NCBI RefSeq assembly: GCF_933775445.1 | Contig: NC_065875.1 | Span: 12,413,001 to 12,477,000 of the forward strand | DNA from: Argentina anserina | Taxonomy: Eukaryota > Streptophyta > Magnoliopsida > Rosales > Rosaceae | DNA length: 64,000 nucleotides | Direction of reading: 5' to 3' | Part shown: piece after piece, positions 10,961 through 21,284 of the stretch | How the letters are laid out: every line of letters begins with the position of its first letter | How positions within the stretch are numbered: position 1 is the first letter of the stretch | The notes under the pieces: model-generated | The model's database searches: none | Told to the model about the DNA's origin: nothing | What the model saw: the letters and a program-made list of their open reading frames with translations, nothing else | Program-made: the position numbers and the translations under genes

Positions 10961-12529
10961 GATGAATGCTCGATTACTCGACATCAATATTTAATCCTGA
11001 ACACATCATTAGTAGTATAAAGCAAGAGGGTATCGTTCACAAACCGGGGATCCAGCCAGGGCTTAGGATCACAAACACTTAACAACGAATTCATAAAGAT
11101 ATAAAAGGTTTGATATAGGTTCAGATTGAGATATAAAAATAGTAAATAAAACCTAAACTAATATATACATGTGATTAACCAACCAACACATAAACAATCA
11201 CCAAACAAATCATGTAAGAACAAAGCCATCAAATTCCCTTCTCATTCATGTTCATGCCGTAGGTATCAAGATTCCAAACTAAGTTCAATCATACATCAAG
11301 TTCCTACTTGGTTCCTAATACATGGATACATTCGAGCTTAACTACTTGTCTTGCTACGAAATCTAACATATCAATTCATCATGCAATTACATATCACATA
11401 GAGAAATCAACATGTTTTAAGTACCTATCCAATGCCGAACTTAGAATCAAAAATCGGTGGAAAACCAAAGAACAATTAATCCACTACTTGTATCATAATC
11501 GTTACTAACTTTGAATGATTAACATATACAACATCAACTACTTGTCTTAATCACACATGCAATATAAGAACACATCGAAATTTGATCAAGAACATGAAAC
11601 AATAACTCACGGCATCAAAACAGAAATCCTTGAAAGAGAAATCGAAATCTTTAATTCTTACACAATTCGAAAGAACAACTATCTCATAGACAAGATTGAA
11701 TTGAACTTTAACAAAACAAAAACAGAAATCATCCAAGAACAAGAAAACATAAAACCGAAATAAAACATGAAGATCATAGAGTTACACTTTGAAATAATCC
11801 TACGGGGTTTATTCCAAGCAAACGAAGATCCTAGGCTACTTGCTTCGAATCCAAAGGGTGGAAAAGAATGAATTTAGGTTTTAGGATTTCTTGGAGGATG
11901 GAAGAGTGTTTCGGCAGAGCTATGGCTTGTGCTTTGTGTGCAAGGTTGATGATGCAAATATGGGGAGGCCGAGCCTCTATATATAAGAGTCTAGGAAGCC
12001 TCTTGCCGTCCTATTTAGGAGATAGAAACCAATTGGGAAACTGAAATCCTCTTTGTTATGGATTTTGATTCATGTACTTCATATCTAACTTGATGTAGGA
12101 AACCAAGTCCAATAGGGAGATCACTTAAGGGCTGCACGGCAACATTCTTGGTCCAACTAGGGGTAGTTAGGCCGGCCTCCTCTTCTCCTTCTTCAACTAG
12201 AACATGATTTCCTTGTTCAACTAGGAATGCATCTCGGCATCTCTTCTTCCTTTCCAAATATGATTTGTCTTTCCTGAAAAGAAATCGTCGATTAAGGAAT
12301 AGGAAAGAATGAAAATAGGAAAGTAGAGTCCTAGTCGAGTAAGGAATCCTAGCTCAATAAAGATTTCTAACACTTAGCACAATTTCATCATCAATTCATC
12401 TAAAATCGGCATACCTCTACTTAGAACATAGAAATGACAATTATGAACCTAAAACAACTAAATAAGAAGTAACAAAGCATAAGAATAGGGTATATAAATA
12501 TTAAGAACGTCACACTTTGTGCTCCTATC
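10961..12529 (-). mobile_element. Unclassified 1.57-kb non-autonomous element nested in copia A gag
   Basis: Copia A coding similarity stops at 12530 and resumes below 10960. Both junctions carry ATTAGGT (10954-10960 and 12530-12536), a perfect 7-bp target duplication. Read on the minus strand the element starts GATAGGAGCACAAAGTGTGA and ends in ...GAGCATTCATC. The ends are only weakly inverted (GAT...ATC). No transposase, gag or pol frame was found. A diverged copy with the same two ends lies at 16072-17606 on the plus strand, which supports these limits. The superfamily is uncertain: 7-9 bp duplications are seen in hAT and Mutator elements, but the ends do not match the usual termini I know. 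Confidence 0.7.
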
Positions 12530-12536
12530 ATTAGGT

Positions 12537-13164
12537 TGGGGGTTTGGTCCTTCTGAGCAATTCCCCTTTCGCATTGTTATGCTTTGCATCAAAACCTTTC
12601 AAGAAATGGTGAACTCACTCAAGCTCTTTTTCTTTTTGGTACCAAAACATATGCTCCTGATTCTTGATCAAGCAAGGACGTTTCACATCAATCTCAGCCC
12701 AAATATTCTTTAGTTTGGTGAAATATTGCGCCACCGGTTGCCCATCTTGCTGTATCGTCAAAGCTGTGCACATTAACTCATGAAATTGTATGAAATCAGA
12801 GTCATTAGTATATAAGCCTTCCAGTGTCTTCCATATTGCCTGCGCAGTGTCACATGCCTCCACCAGATCAACTATCTCTTCATTCATAGCTTTCCACAAA
12901 ACTGACATTACAAGACCATCATCGTCATTCCACTTAGTGTAGGCAATAATATCATCTGCACTAGGAGCCTTAGTGACTCCGGTTACATGCTCCATTTTGT
13001 GCATGCCTCGAAGATGAGCTGCCATAATTCTCTTCCATTTACGGAAATTGGTCCCATTGAGTTTGATTCCCCCAAAGGAACCACTGTCAGAATTCTTGAC
13101 ATATACTTCAAATGTCAAAACATCATTGATATGAGAACTCTCAATGCCGTCTCCAGAACCCATT
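12537..13164 (-). pseudogene. Copia A gag remnant (UBN2-type)
   Basis: A plausible start at 13162-13164 gives MGSGDGIESS, then the gag core with FGGIKLNGTNFRKWKR, ...VMSVLWKAMNEEIVDLV and TAQAIWKTLEGLY. These are typical of plant copia gag (retrotran_gag/UBN2). A TGA at 12615-12617 interrupts the frame. After it the same frame continues with VHHFLKGFDAKHNNAKGELL, a conserved copia gag block, up to the nested insertion at 12529. Confidence 0.85.
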
Positions 13165-13556
13165 GAAAAATCAAGAATTATACAGCAGAAACACACACAC
13201 AAATGGATATGAACCTGTCTTTGGTGCACGTGCACTGTCAGTGAACCTGCAATGACAACCAAGACTACAAAATTTGGTCCGGGTCGGGTGAAGATAGTCC
13301 GGGTCGGCTCGAAGCTGGTCCGGATCGGGTCGTGTTAATTCTGGACTTGGCCGGGCCGGGTCGGATCTGGTCCGTATCGAATTCGGGCTGGGCGGATCGG
13401 GTAGAGCCTTCGGAGATGAAGGCGATGTCGGTTGAGCACGGCAACGTCGAGAGGAGTCGCGAGTTGCACCGAGAACACAGACTCGTCGTTGCTCGCGCGG
13501 GTGAGATAGCCGCTGGACGGGAGAAGGCGGCTGGAAGATGGCCGCTGGAGGTTTAG
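13165..13556 (-). other. Copia A 5' leader, GC-rich
   Basis: Leader between the 5' LTR and gag. Bases 13277-13400 repeat CGGGTCGG/CCGGATCGGGT-like words several times, far more GC-rich than the rest of the element. No primer-binding site matching the usual initiator tRNA-Met motif is visible next to the LTR. Confidence 0.5.
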
Positions 13557-13663
13557 TGTATAGAATTGTCCTATATATAATCAAGAGTACAATTAACCAT
13601 AAATTACTCCTTGATTTCCTCTTGGAATCACGCCCGTGATTCCCTCCGTCATTCACGCTAACA
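13557..13663 (-). repeat. Copia A 5' LTR (shortened)
   Basis: Direct repeat of 7205-7333, in the same orientation and with the same TGTTAG start on the minus strand. It is 107 bases because of an internal deletion. Confidence 0.7.
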
Positions 13664-14171
13664 TCTCTAACATCTCTTCTTAAAATTCTTTAATATAGAG
13701 GATGAAAACACTAATTTTTTTTTAAATCTCAACTCCAACAGCTCATTTATTATATTGTATAAAATTAAATAAAAATATGTATAATTAAATGAAAATCAAA
13801 TTAAATATTATAATGCATAATTTATACAAAGACCAGAGAATGAATGATAAATCACTCCTTATTTTGTTATTTTTTAGGATGGAGAGTGAATTTTTTTTGT
13901 AAGAAATAAAGTTTAGATAATATTTTAAAAATTATACAGATTTCGAAAATTATGAAAATTTTGAAAATTCTACAAATCTAGAGATTTGTTTTCCACTTTC
14001 TCTATTATAGAGAACGGTATAGAGGAGCTGTTGAAGCTAAAAATTGATGTTTTTTTACAATAAAGATTATTTGGGTTTTAGAGGAGCTGTTGGAAATACT
14101 CTTACTGCCATATTCACACCTTATAAATTGACCAATGTCCCGGTGAATGACCTAATCTAATCTCGAGTACT
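13664..14171. other. Intergenic, no gene seen
   Basis: AT-rich sequence with no coding frame. Two related phrases ending GAGGAGCTGTTGAAG and GAGGAGCTGTTGGAA (14021-14095) suggest an old small repeat, but I cannot delimit it. Confidence 0.35.
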
Positions 14172-14304
14172 GATCACCTGTTCAGCGCGCTGTTGAGTAC
14201 CAGGTGACGCTCAACAGCCGTCCGATCTAGTCAAACAGTGGCCAAACAGCCAGATCGGACAGCTGTTGAGCACCACCTGATGCTCAACAGCTGACCAAGT
14301 GATC
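14172..14304. repeat. 133-bp near-perfect hairpin (foldback element)
   Basis: Bases 14172-14228 pair with 14252-14304 over roughly 53-57 positions, with a few mismatches and a loop of about 23 bases. Both arms begin GATCAC on their outer side. Each arm also contains its own smaller palindrome built from CTGTTGAG/CTCAACAG, so the unit could fold as one long stem or as a cloverleaf. It is most like a small foldback MITE; a small-RNA precursor is possible but unsupported. Confidence 0.75.
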
Positions 14305-14563
14305 ATCAGCCATCTAATCTCACCATTGCCAAATATTTAGTATGAAAAATATGTACCTTTCTGGATCTATCTATATCGGGATGGTGTAAGAAATAAAATA
14401 TACACTCTAAGAAACCACAAATTCATGAAACGTCGTAGTATGGTCCAAATTCTCCATGATATTTTCCAATGCAACTTAGGTGCACATTTACGGTATATAC
14501 TTACAAAATTGGGTATCATCTCCAATCTCCATGGTTTTAGTAGGAGTGTGATCCTACGTACTG

Positions 14564-14800
14564 CCACCTTCTGAATAGACTTGAGGAAGCGTCTATTCTC
14601 ACCATTGCTAATATTTCACGTTATTATTATCGCACATTATACCACCCACTACCACCTTCTAAATTGACCTATGTCCCCCTAAAATCGTCTATTCTCACCA
14701 TTGTTAACAATTCATGTTATCATTAACAGACATTATACCACCCACTACGAACTTCTAAATTGATCTTTTTCCCCGTGAATCGTATATTTTCACCAATGCC
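14564..14800 (+). repeat. Imperfect tandem repeat, about 88-96 bp period
   Basis: Units start near 14564, 14652 and 14744. They share the order CCACCTTCTrAATTGACC..., GTCTATTCTCACCATTG, then ACATTATACCACCCACTA. The last unit is partial. A related phrase lies at about 14110-14140, so the array may extend left across the hairpin. Confidence 0.65.
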
Positions 14801-15481
14801 GTAGATTATTACCAGAAAACTTGTCATATATATTGCATTTGATGGATTTATCGTCACTATCAAAAAACAATCTAACCGTACAATAACTGATCATTCATTT
14901 TACTCTGGTATATGGTATTCGGTATAACCATACAAGTTGTATTGGTGAAAGCAAAAGTCTGGATATTTAATGGAAACAGCCAAATTAAACTAGTTGGAAC
15001 AGAATTGGACTTTTCTGCCTAAAGAGTAGTGCATGTTTTTTTCTTCTTCGTCTGCTGAATTTAAGGGGGTTATGACTGTAACGTTTCAAGAATCAATCAA
15101 AGCAATTTCCTATATACGTCGAAATGGACGGGAAATGGACACCCGGCCGGTTATAGAAAGACAATGATAGCCGGACGAAACCGAATACTTCTGTTTTATT
15201 AGCTGTTTCAATTTCAACAGTTTTCTTTTGGAGATTACTCTAAATATTTAGTCGGTTATCATTCCAAAAATAAATAAATAATTAAATAAAGTATCAAGGT
15301 GTAGAAGACGTCCTCATTCAAATTCCTCCCATTCCAATTCTGAGACCGACGAAAGTTGAAGATATCGTCGGAGAAGAAAGGTTACTCGCGGGAAATGCAT
15401 TTCTGCCAATTAGTGGGATATATACATTTTTTTTTGAAAGAAACAACATCTTATTTAATTGCTCGTGTAAAAATATGTGTA
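14801..15481. other. Intergenic, no gene seen
   Basis: No coding frame, inverted repeat or LTR end was recognised. Confidence 0.35.
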
Positions 15482-15666
15482 TGTTTGAGGATGAATTACT
15501 TGTATATTATTGAATGATATAGGGGCCTATATATAGGCATTTACAACACCACAATCCCGTAGGATTCGGAGTCCTAATCTACTACGGAGATGCTAATCTA
15601 TCTCCTAACAGGAAACCTATTAGGCTAAGACACACACAAGGGTAGAATAGTAATTCTCCCGGAACA
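15482..15666 (-). mobile_element. Solo LTR of the copia C family
   Basis: The reverse complement matches the 184-bp LTRs of copia C (34288-34471, 43842-44025) along its whole 185-base length, from TGTTCCGGGAGAATTACT to CATCCTCAAACA. It is flanked by a perfect 5-bp duplication GTGTA (15477-15481 and 15667-15671). With no internal region present, it is the product of recombination between two LTRs. Confidence 0.93.
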
Positions 15667-16071
15667 GTGTAGAGATAATTTATTTATTTTAAAATTCTTG
15701 CATACATCACATTACATGCCTGTGTTTAAAAAAAATCAGAACAATGACACGGTTTATAGATATTGATGGTCTAACACCATCACGTTTACCTGGACAAGTT
15801 GCCTTTTGACCAAAACGCACAGCCAAATGGCATCGCTGGTCAAATAATATACACGTTCCTCGTTTGTTGTTTGCTCCGAGTCTTCCGTATGAAAAGACGT
15901 AAGAACAATCAATTCAAAAATAATAATAATATATTTATCCTTATTAGAATTTGAAAATCGGAGTTAAGTGCATGGAGATAAGGAAATTAAATTAGAGAAG
16001 AAGAAAAGACGGAGTAATCAGCTAGGAAAATGAAAAAGAAGAAGAAAAGAACAAGCAAGATGGCACTGTGT
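15667..16071. other. Intergenic, no gene seen
   Basis: A-rich sequence between the solo LTR and the unclassified element; no coding frame found. Confidence 0.35.
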
Positions 16072-17606
16072 GATATGAGCACTTTGTGCGACGTTCTTAA
16101 CATGTTTCTACCTCAATTTGTACTTTGCTTAGCCTTTATTGTTGTTTTATTGAGTCATTGAGTTCTTACTAGTCTTGGGCGTATTGGATGCATTTTTGTG
16201 CTTACATGAGTTAAAAACGCATAATTGGTCTAGAGTCATAGTTTAACTAGGAATCCTTGTTAGGTTTTGAAACTAATTATCTCTTACTTATGATTTTATT
16301 TTCTTATTTTCATATTGGATTGAAGAGATAATTAAAGAAAAAGAGATGGAGCCAAGTCATGCAACAATTAAATAGAAGATGATCATTAAAGGCATAAAAA
16401 CTGGCATAATTTAGGGAATAAAATATGACATGATTTAGGGAATAAAACATGTCATGATTTAAGAAGATTAAAGCATGACATTATAATAGAAAGAAAGAGG
16501 CAAGTTCAAACCAAACATACCCTCCCTCTTTCCTCTATATATACATGGTTTCACCTCTCAAATAGTATCACTTCTCCTTTGCATTCAAGAGCCAAATCTT
16601 TGCCAAAATACTACCTTAAACAGCCTTCACCAAAACAACAAGTCATTCTCTCCCATATACAAGTTCCATCTCCACCGAAATCACCATTGAAGACACACCT
16701 CTAACGTTCTTACAGCGTGTGATTCTCGCAACTCTTCTTCATGGGTTTGTTCGTTTTTGATTTTCTACAATACTTTGTCTATGAAGATTGTCGTATGATG
16801 TTTGTGTGAGATTATTGTTTTGTATTAAGAATCGAAAATTTCAGATTTTTTATTGGATTTTTAGTTCTTTGCCGAATTGATAGTTTCATATAATTAATGA
16901 GTTTGTATTTCTATTGTTGTGTTCTAATCATCTTTCTCATACTTTTAGATAATTTTCAGATATGTGCATATGAATTTAGTGCTTGAATGCTGTCCCTAAG
17001 ATTGTGTTGAAGTGCTAAATTCATCAACCATATTGACACAAATCGAATCATGCCCTAAGTAGGTTCGGTTTGTGTTGATTAAAAGTGGTAAAAATTCTGG
17101 AAATTTGCATGTGAAACCATGGTGGGTGACGTCATACATGAAACATGTCTCCAACAAAGATTTTGGTGCTTAAATGTAATCTTATTTCATTTCTACTCTA
17201 AGTGTTATTAAATTCGATTGCATGCAAATTTAGATTAGGCCCTAAGTCAATCTGAATGTTAGTTTAAATCTTGCATGATTAGATGATCTCCTAAGGCTCT
17301 AATTGTATTGGTGTCTAAAAGGTATGTAATTGGTCAAATTAGAATGCATGATAGGTTCGAACTTGTAATTATGTGGTGTAATAGTAAATTTGGTTTAAGT
17401 TTGTTAAAGAGAAGTCGATCATGTAAATAGTAATTTAGGATTTATTTTCATTAGTAGTTAATAATCAATCTAAAACCCCCCATTATTTGTTAACACTAAA
17501 ATTTTAGAGTTTCCTTCAATTCCCCGGACTGAACCATCCCTGCTTATTTTATACTAACGATGATGTTTTACAGGGTTTATTATAAACGTTTAATTAACGA
17601 TCTATC
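16072..17606 (+). mobile_element. Second, diverged copy of the unclassified 1.5-kb element
   Basis: The left end (GATATGAGCACTTTGTGCGA, then CGTTCTTAAC) matches the minus-strand start of the insertion at 10961-12529. The right end (CCCCGGACTG ... TTTATACTAACGATGATG ... TATC) matches its other end. Length is 1535 against 1569 bases. Flanks read ACTGTGT (16065-16071) and ATTGTGT (17607-17613), a 7-bp duplication with one mismatch. The interior is much diverged, with no transposase frame. It includes a TATA-like CTATATATACATGG near 16535 and CT/CA-rich leader-like sequence after it, so transcription is conceivable. Confidence 0.65.
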
Positions 17607-17759
17607 ATTGTGTTGCAACTGACTGAAAATTCTGATGGTCGTTTCAAAACTGCGGCAGTCAACACAACTAAAGCTAGGCATGTGTGCTCACCAGCATCTT
17701 CAACCTTGTGTTTCGATCACTCTACAAGACTACAATGAAGTTTGATCCTGATCGTCTAA

Positions 17760-18206
17760 AGCCTAGTTTGGTACAACTTTACTTTTAAAAAAAATCAGCT
17801 TCTAGGTCGACTTTTAAAATTCACAGTGTTTGGTAATTTCAAAAAATTCATTTTTTTATAAAATTTATAAGTCACTCACAGCAACTTTTAGAAGTAACCC
17901 GAATGTTGTTTTTAGAAACTGTTTTTACTCAAAACTCAATAAATGTTAATATTTTTTTTGTAAATTCTCAAATAACACCCTTATCTATAGTCATTCTCAA
18001 TATGTTAAAACAAAATTATGTCTTTTTCTGTCGTTAACCATAGTTACAGCAATTTTGTTTAAAATTTACTAAACAATTTATTTATCAACAACACTTGTAA
18101 AAGTAATATTTATCAAATACAAACCTGTTTTAATTTAAAGTTGAGTTTTTTTAACAGTACAATAAAAGCATTTTTTTATAAAGTCGCAACGATACCAAAC
18201 TAACCC
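17760..18206. mobile_element. Tourist-like (PIF/Harbinger) MITE
   Basis: 447 bases with inverted ends AGCCTAGTTTGGTAC and (reverse complement) GGGTTAGTTTGGTATC. It is flanked by TAA on both sides (17757-17759 and 18207-18209), the 3-bp duplication of PIF/Harbinger elements. The interior is AT-rich and non-coding. Confidence 0.6.
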
Positions 18207-19077
18207 TAATACTACCATGTTTGAAATCCCTAAATTTTGTATCTCCCTGATCTCGCGAGAATACAAATAGAATTCGAGGCCGACTTTATAATATAGTTTA
18301 TGTAATAAAACCTAGTACATAATTTAGTTCGATTCCACAACTTCATGTCTAAAATGAGGAGTCACGCACTTGTCTTAATTATTTTGGAGTGCAACCCACA
18401 TCGATCCACACTTAACACTAATATATGAAAATACAAGATAGAACGTAAAAAGTACAAACAAATGATATTTTAGAAGAAGTTCACTTTATTTTTGAATATT
18501 CATATTATAAAGATTACACCTTAATTAATAATAAGATAATTCTCAAAAATAAAATACTTTTCACTTGATAGTCACAATCAAGTGTAGAAACAACCTCACT
18601 AAAATTGTTGCTTCTAGTGTCAATTACAATCTCATTAAGATCATTGTAATCACACAGATGATCGACCTCACTTAGAACGTCGATGTCGTCACTCAGATCA
18701 ATTATGCCACTAAGGTATTCTTCAATAGAGTCACTAAGATCTCATACTACTAAGGTCTTGAGTTGAGCCGCACTGATCTCCTTGCCACATAGGACTTAAT
18801 TCCCTTTCTATGAACCTCACCAATGTTCATGAGATGAATGAATGGTTTGATCTAAATGCATGAACGATTTATACATGTGATATGTAAACCATAGAAAGAA
18901 TACAAAATGCAACAAAGGCTCAATGAATATAATCAACATAGAAGTAAGCTATGACATTAGCTAATGCAACAAATGTTCTTTCCAAGTTTCTATGTTTCTC
19001 TATTTCGTAAACGCACTAAGTAATAATCTCTTCCTCTATTTTTCTTCCTTGATCTACCAAAATTGTTTCCCATAAGC

Positions 19078-19102
19078 ATATATATATATATATATATATA
19101 TA
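19078..19102 (+). repeat. (AT)n microsatellite
   Basis: About 12 AT dinucleotides. Confidence 0.95.
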
Positions 19103-19655
19103 ATGCACATGAGATAAATAAACGTTTCACACAAAACCACATATTTTGATTGAATCACAAAGATCATTGATTCTCAAGTGCAAGAATGCAAATAAGAATC
19201 AATACTTCTGTTTAAACACACAACCAAATATAAATGATGCAATTAAGATTAGAGCTTTTACAAGTAGAGATACTAACATGACCTCTTTACTAGCATTCCG
19301 GGTTAACTTGTGAATAGCTCTATTACAATGAGCACTACATCATATATGAGAGATAGGAGATGGAAATAAACTCAGAGGTATCACAACCTATTTTATATGC
19401 TCCAAATCTCTACCATTCACAATTTCTGAAATGTCTATTTATAAGAAAAGAAAATTCTCCCCCTTACTTAATGCATATCTCCTACTAAAAGAAAAATATA
19501 TCATGCACGGCTCCACCATCTAGCTAGGGTTAAATTCCTTAACAAACTTACCCAAAAAAAACTGTGAGTACACTTAGAAAAGAATTAAATAATATATCAT
19601 GCAAAAACAATCCTAATTCACTTCAAAAACCTTTTCCAACCAAAGAATGTGTTTT

Positions 19656-19658
<3 letters not shown>

Positions 19659-19691
<33 letters not shown>
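19659..19691 (+). repeat. (AT)n microsatellite
   Basis: About 16 AT dinucleotides. Confidence 0.95.
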
Positions 19692-19693
<2 letters not shown>

Positions 19694-20499
19694 AAATTAA
19701 GCAACCATATATAGATATGAAAATAAAGTAATTAAAAAGATATGCTCAAGAATATCGGAATTAAATCTATATGGCAGCAAGGAGACCTTGAATCTAATGC
19801 TCTCCTTCTCTGATTAGTAAATCTTTTTTCTATTTGATCTTCGATTTGATTTCCGTCTTCATCTCTTGCACTTTAAGCTCCATCAACCATGGAGGCCAAT
19901 GTATCTTCAATATATATAGTAGGTCCAAAATGTGTTTGTTTGTAAATTTTAAGTCTATAGATAGGAGCACGTACATAGTAAACTATAGTATGCTGGGAAA
20001 ATAAGAACTGACAACCCAAATGGTAACAGTACTCTTGGGTTAATTTCTTTATCTGCAGCATTTTTGGCTGAAGCAGAGCGTGGAAAGAACCCCTGACACC
20101 CCCAATATTAGAAGAAATTACAATGGAAGGGAATTAAGCCACAACTTTCTTACCACCATAAATAACAAGGAAAAATTATGAACTAACGAACTCTAAACGA
20201 AATTTCGATTAGAAGCAATGAAATTAGAGTTGTATCCCACCACACAAGCCTGTGGTACGTCTACCATAGTTGGCTGGTGCATCCACAAAGTGATCCCTTC
20301 ACGAAATATATGAGACGAATGGAAATGCATTTGAGAAATATGAAACAAGCAATATTCCCATCGAAACTTAAAGTTCACCAAAAGGGAGACCCAGGTAAGT
20401 CAAGTTTAATCCTGTAGTTTTCATATGCAGTCTCAACTCTCAAATAGAGTGTTTCTTTCGATCATTGTTCTGTTGTCACATTGAATGTGTACTTGTTAC

Positions 20500-20890
20500 A
20501 TTCCTCCTCAGTAAATCCAATACTAGGGATCCTTCCTCTCTCTACTCACCTTCCTAACATTTTTAATCCTCTCAAGAACTTTTTTGACTGGTATATCAAA
20601 TGCATCCGGCGTCTACGATCTTGAAAAAAATGGGATCTAAATGCAAAGGTTCAGTATAAGCCTTATAACCTGCTCCTCTCTCTCATTGCCAGTTCCTCAC
20701 TCCTTGAGCTTCTGACCAATGTTTTCTTATTGCTAATTAACATCATTCAAATCGGGAATAAACACCGAATACTTGGTGTAGTTCTTCAGTAAATGACATA
20801 GGCATTGGTTAATTACAATCACCTGGATGAAAGAAAACTGGGGTACAAACAGCTATGGAAAAATCAGAAGGTAGATCTCCTAGTTTAGAA
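20500..20890 (-). pseudogene. GT47 C-terminal fragment
   Basis: On the minus strand a broken frame reads CTPVFFHPG followed by pieces matching the GT47 C-terminal region. The order is the same as in the pseudogene at 21285-22714, of which this seems to be a second, independent tail. Several stops and frameshifts are present. The N-terminal two thirds are absent. Confidence 0.7.
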
Positions 20891-21284
20891 GATTGACCTG
20901 TAAGTGTCTACTGCATTGCTTTCTAAAATTCAAATGCTTTTTCAATTTTGGATCCTCTAATATGATTACTACCAGTTTGTTATGTCCTTGCAATTGGAGC
21001 TGCAAACTGGGAGAAAGTTACATTGTCAACTATATAGTGTTGCTTTCTTGTAAAGTTTGGGGATCTCTTTTCCCCAAGTACTAAAAGCTGAACACTAAAC
21101 CTTCAGGTCACAAAGTGAAAAATTACATTAAACCAACAACGATTTGAAAAGTACATTTGATAAACTGATAAACATCTAAAACAACTGAGACAGGGATTTG
21201 GGAAAACACTGAATCGTTGTCCTCTAGATGTTTATTATAACTTAGGATTTAGGCTACTTCTACGCTTCCATTGTATTTGGCAGT
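20891..21284. other. Spacer between two GT47 relics
   Basis: No coding similarity was recognised; probably unrelated filler between the duplicated tails. Confidence 0.35.

Larger units (their letters stand above)
7205..13663 (-). mobile_element. Copia A: decayed Ty1/copia LTR retrotransposon with a nested insertion
   Basis: Minus-strand order from 13663 down is: short LTR, gag, nested insertion, zinc knuckle, protease, integrase, reverse transcriptase, RNase H, LTR. This is copia order because integrase precedes reverse transcriptase. The flanking repeats share about 100 bases (7232-7333 and 13561-13663). A purine-rich tract (GAGAAGGAG, read on the minus strand) directly precedes the 3' LTR at 7333. 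No tRNA-type primer site follows the 5' LTR, and I found no matching 5-bp target duplication, so the outer ends are approximate. The element cannot move: it has stops, frameshifts and a foreign insertion. Confidence 0.85.
18207..20499. other. AT-rich intergenic region, no gene seen
   Basis: About 2.3 kb with two AT microsatellites and no coding frame of any recognised family. Bases 18590-18760 repeat CACTAAGATC/CACTTAGAAC-like words, possibly decayed tandem units. Confidence 0.4.

Noticed and set aside
12015..12257. 80-codon minus-strand frame in the unclassified element
   Set aside because: No family likeness and not preserved at the matching place in the sister copy, as far as I could compare by eye.
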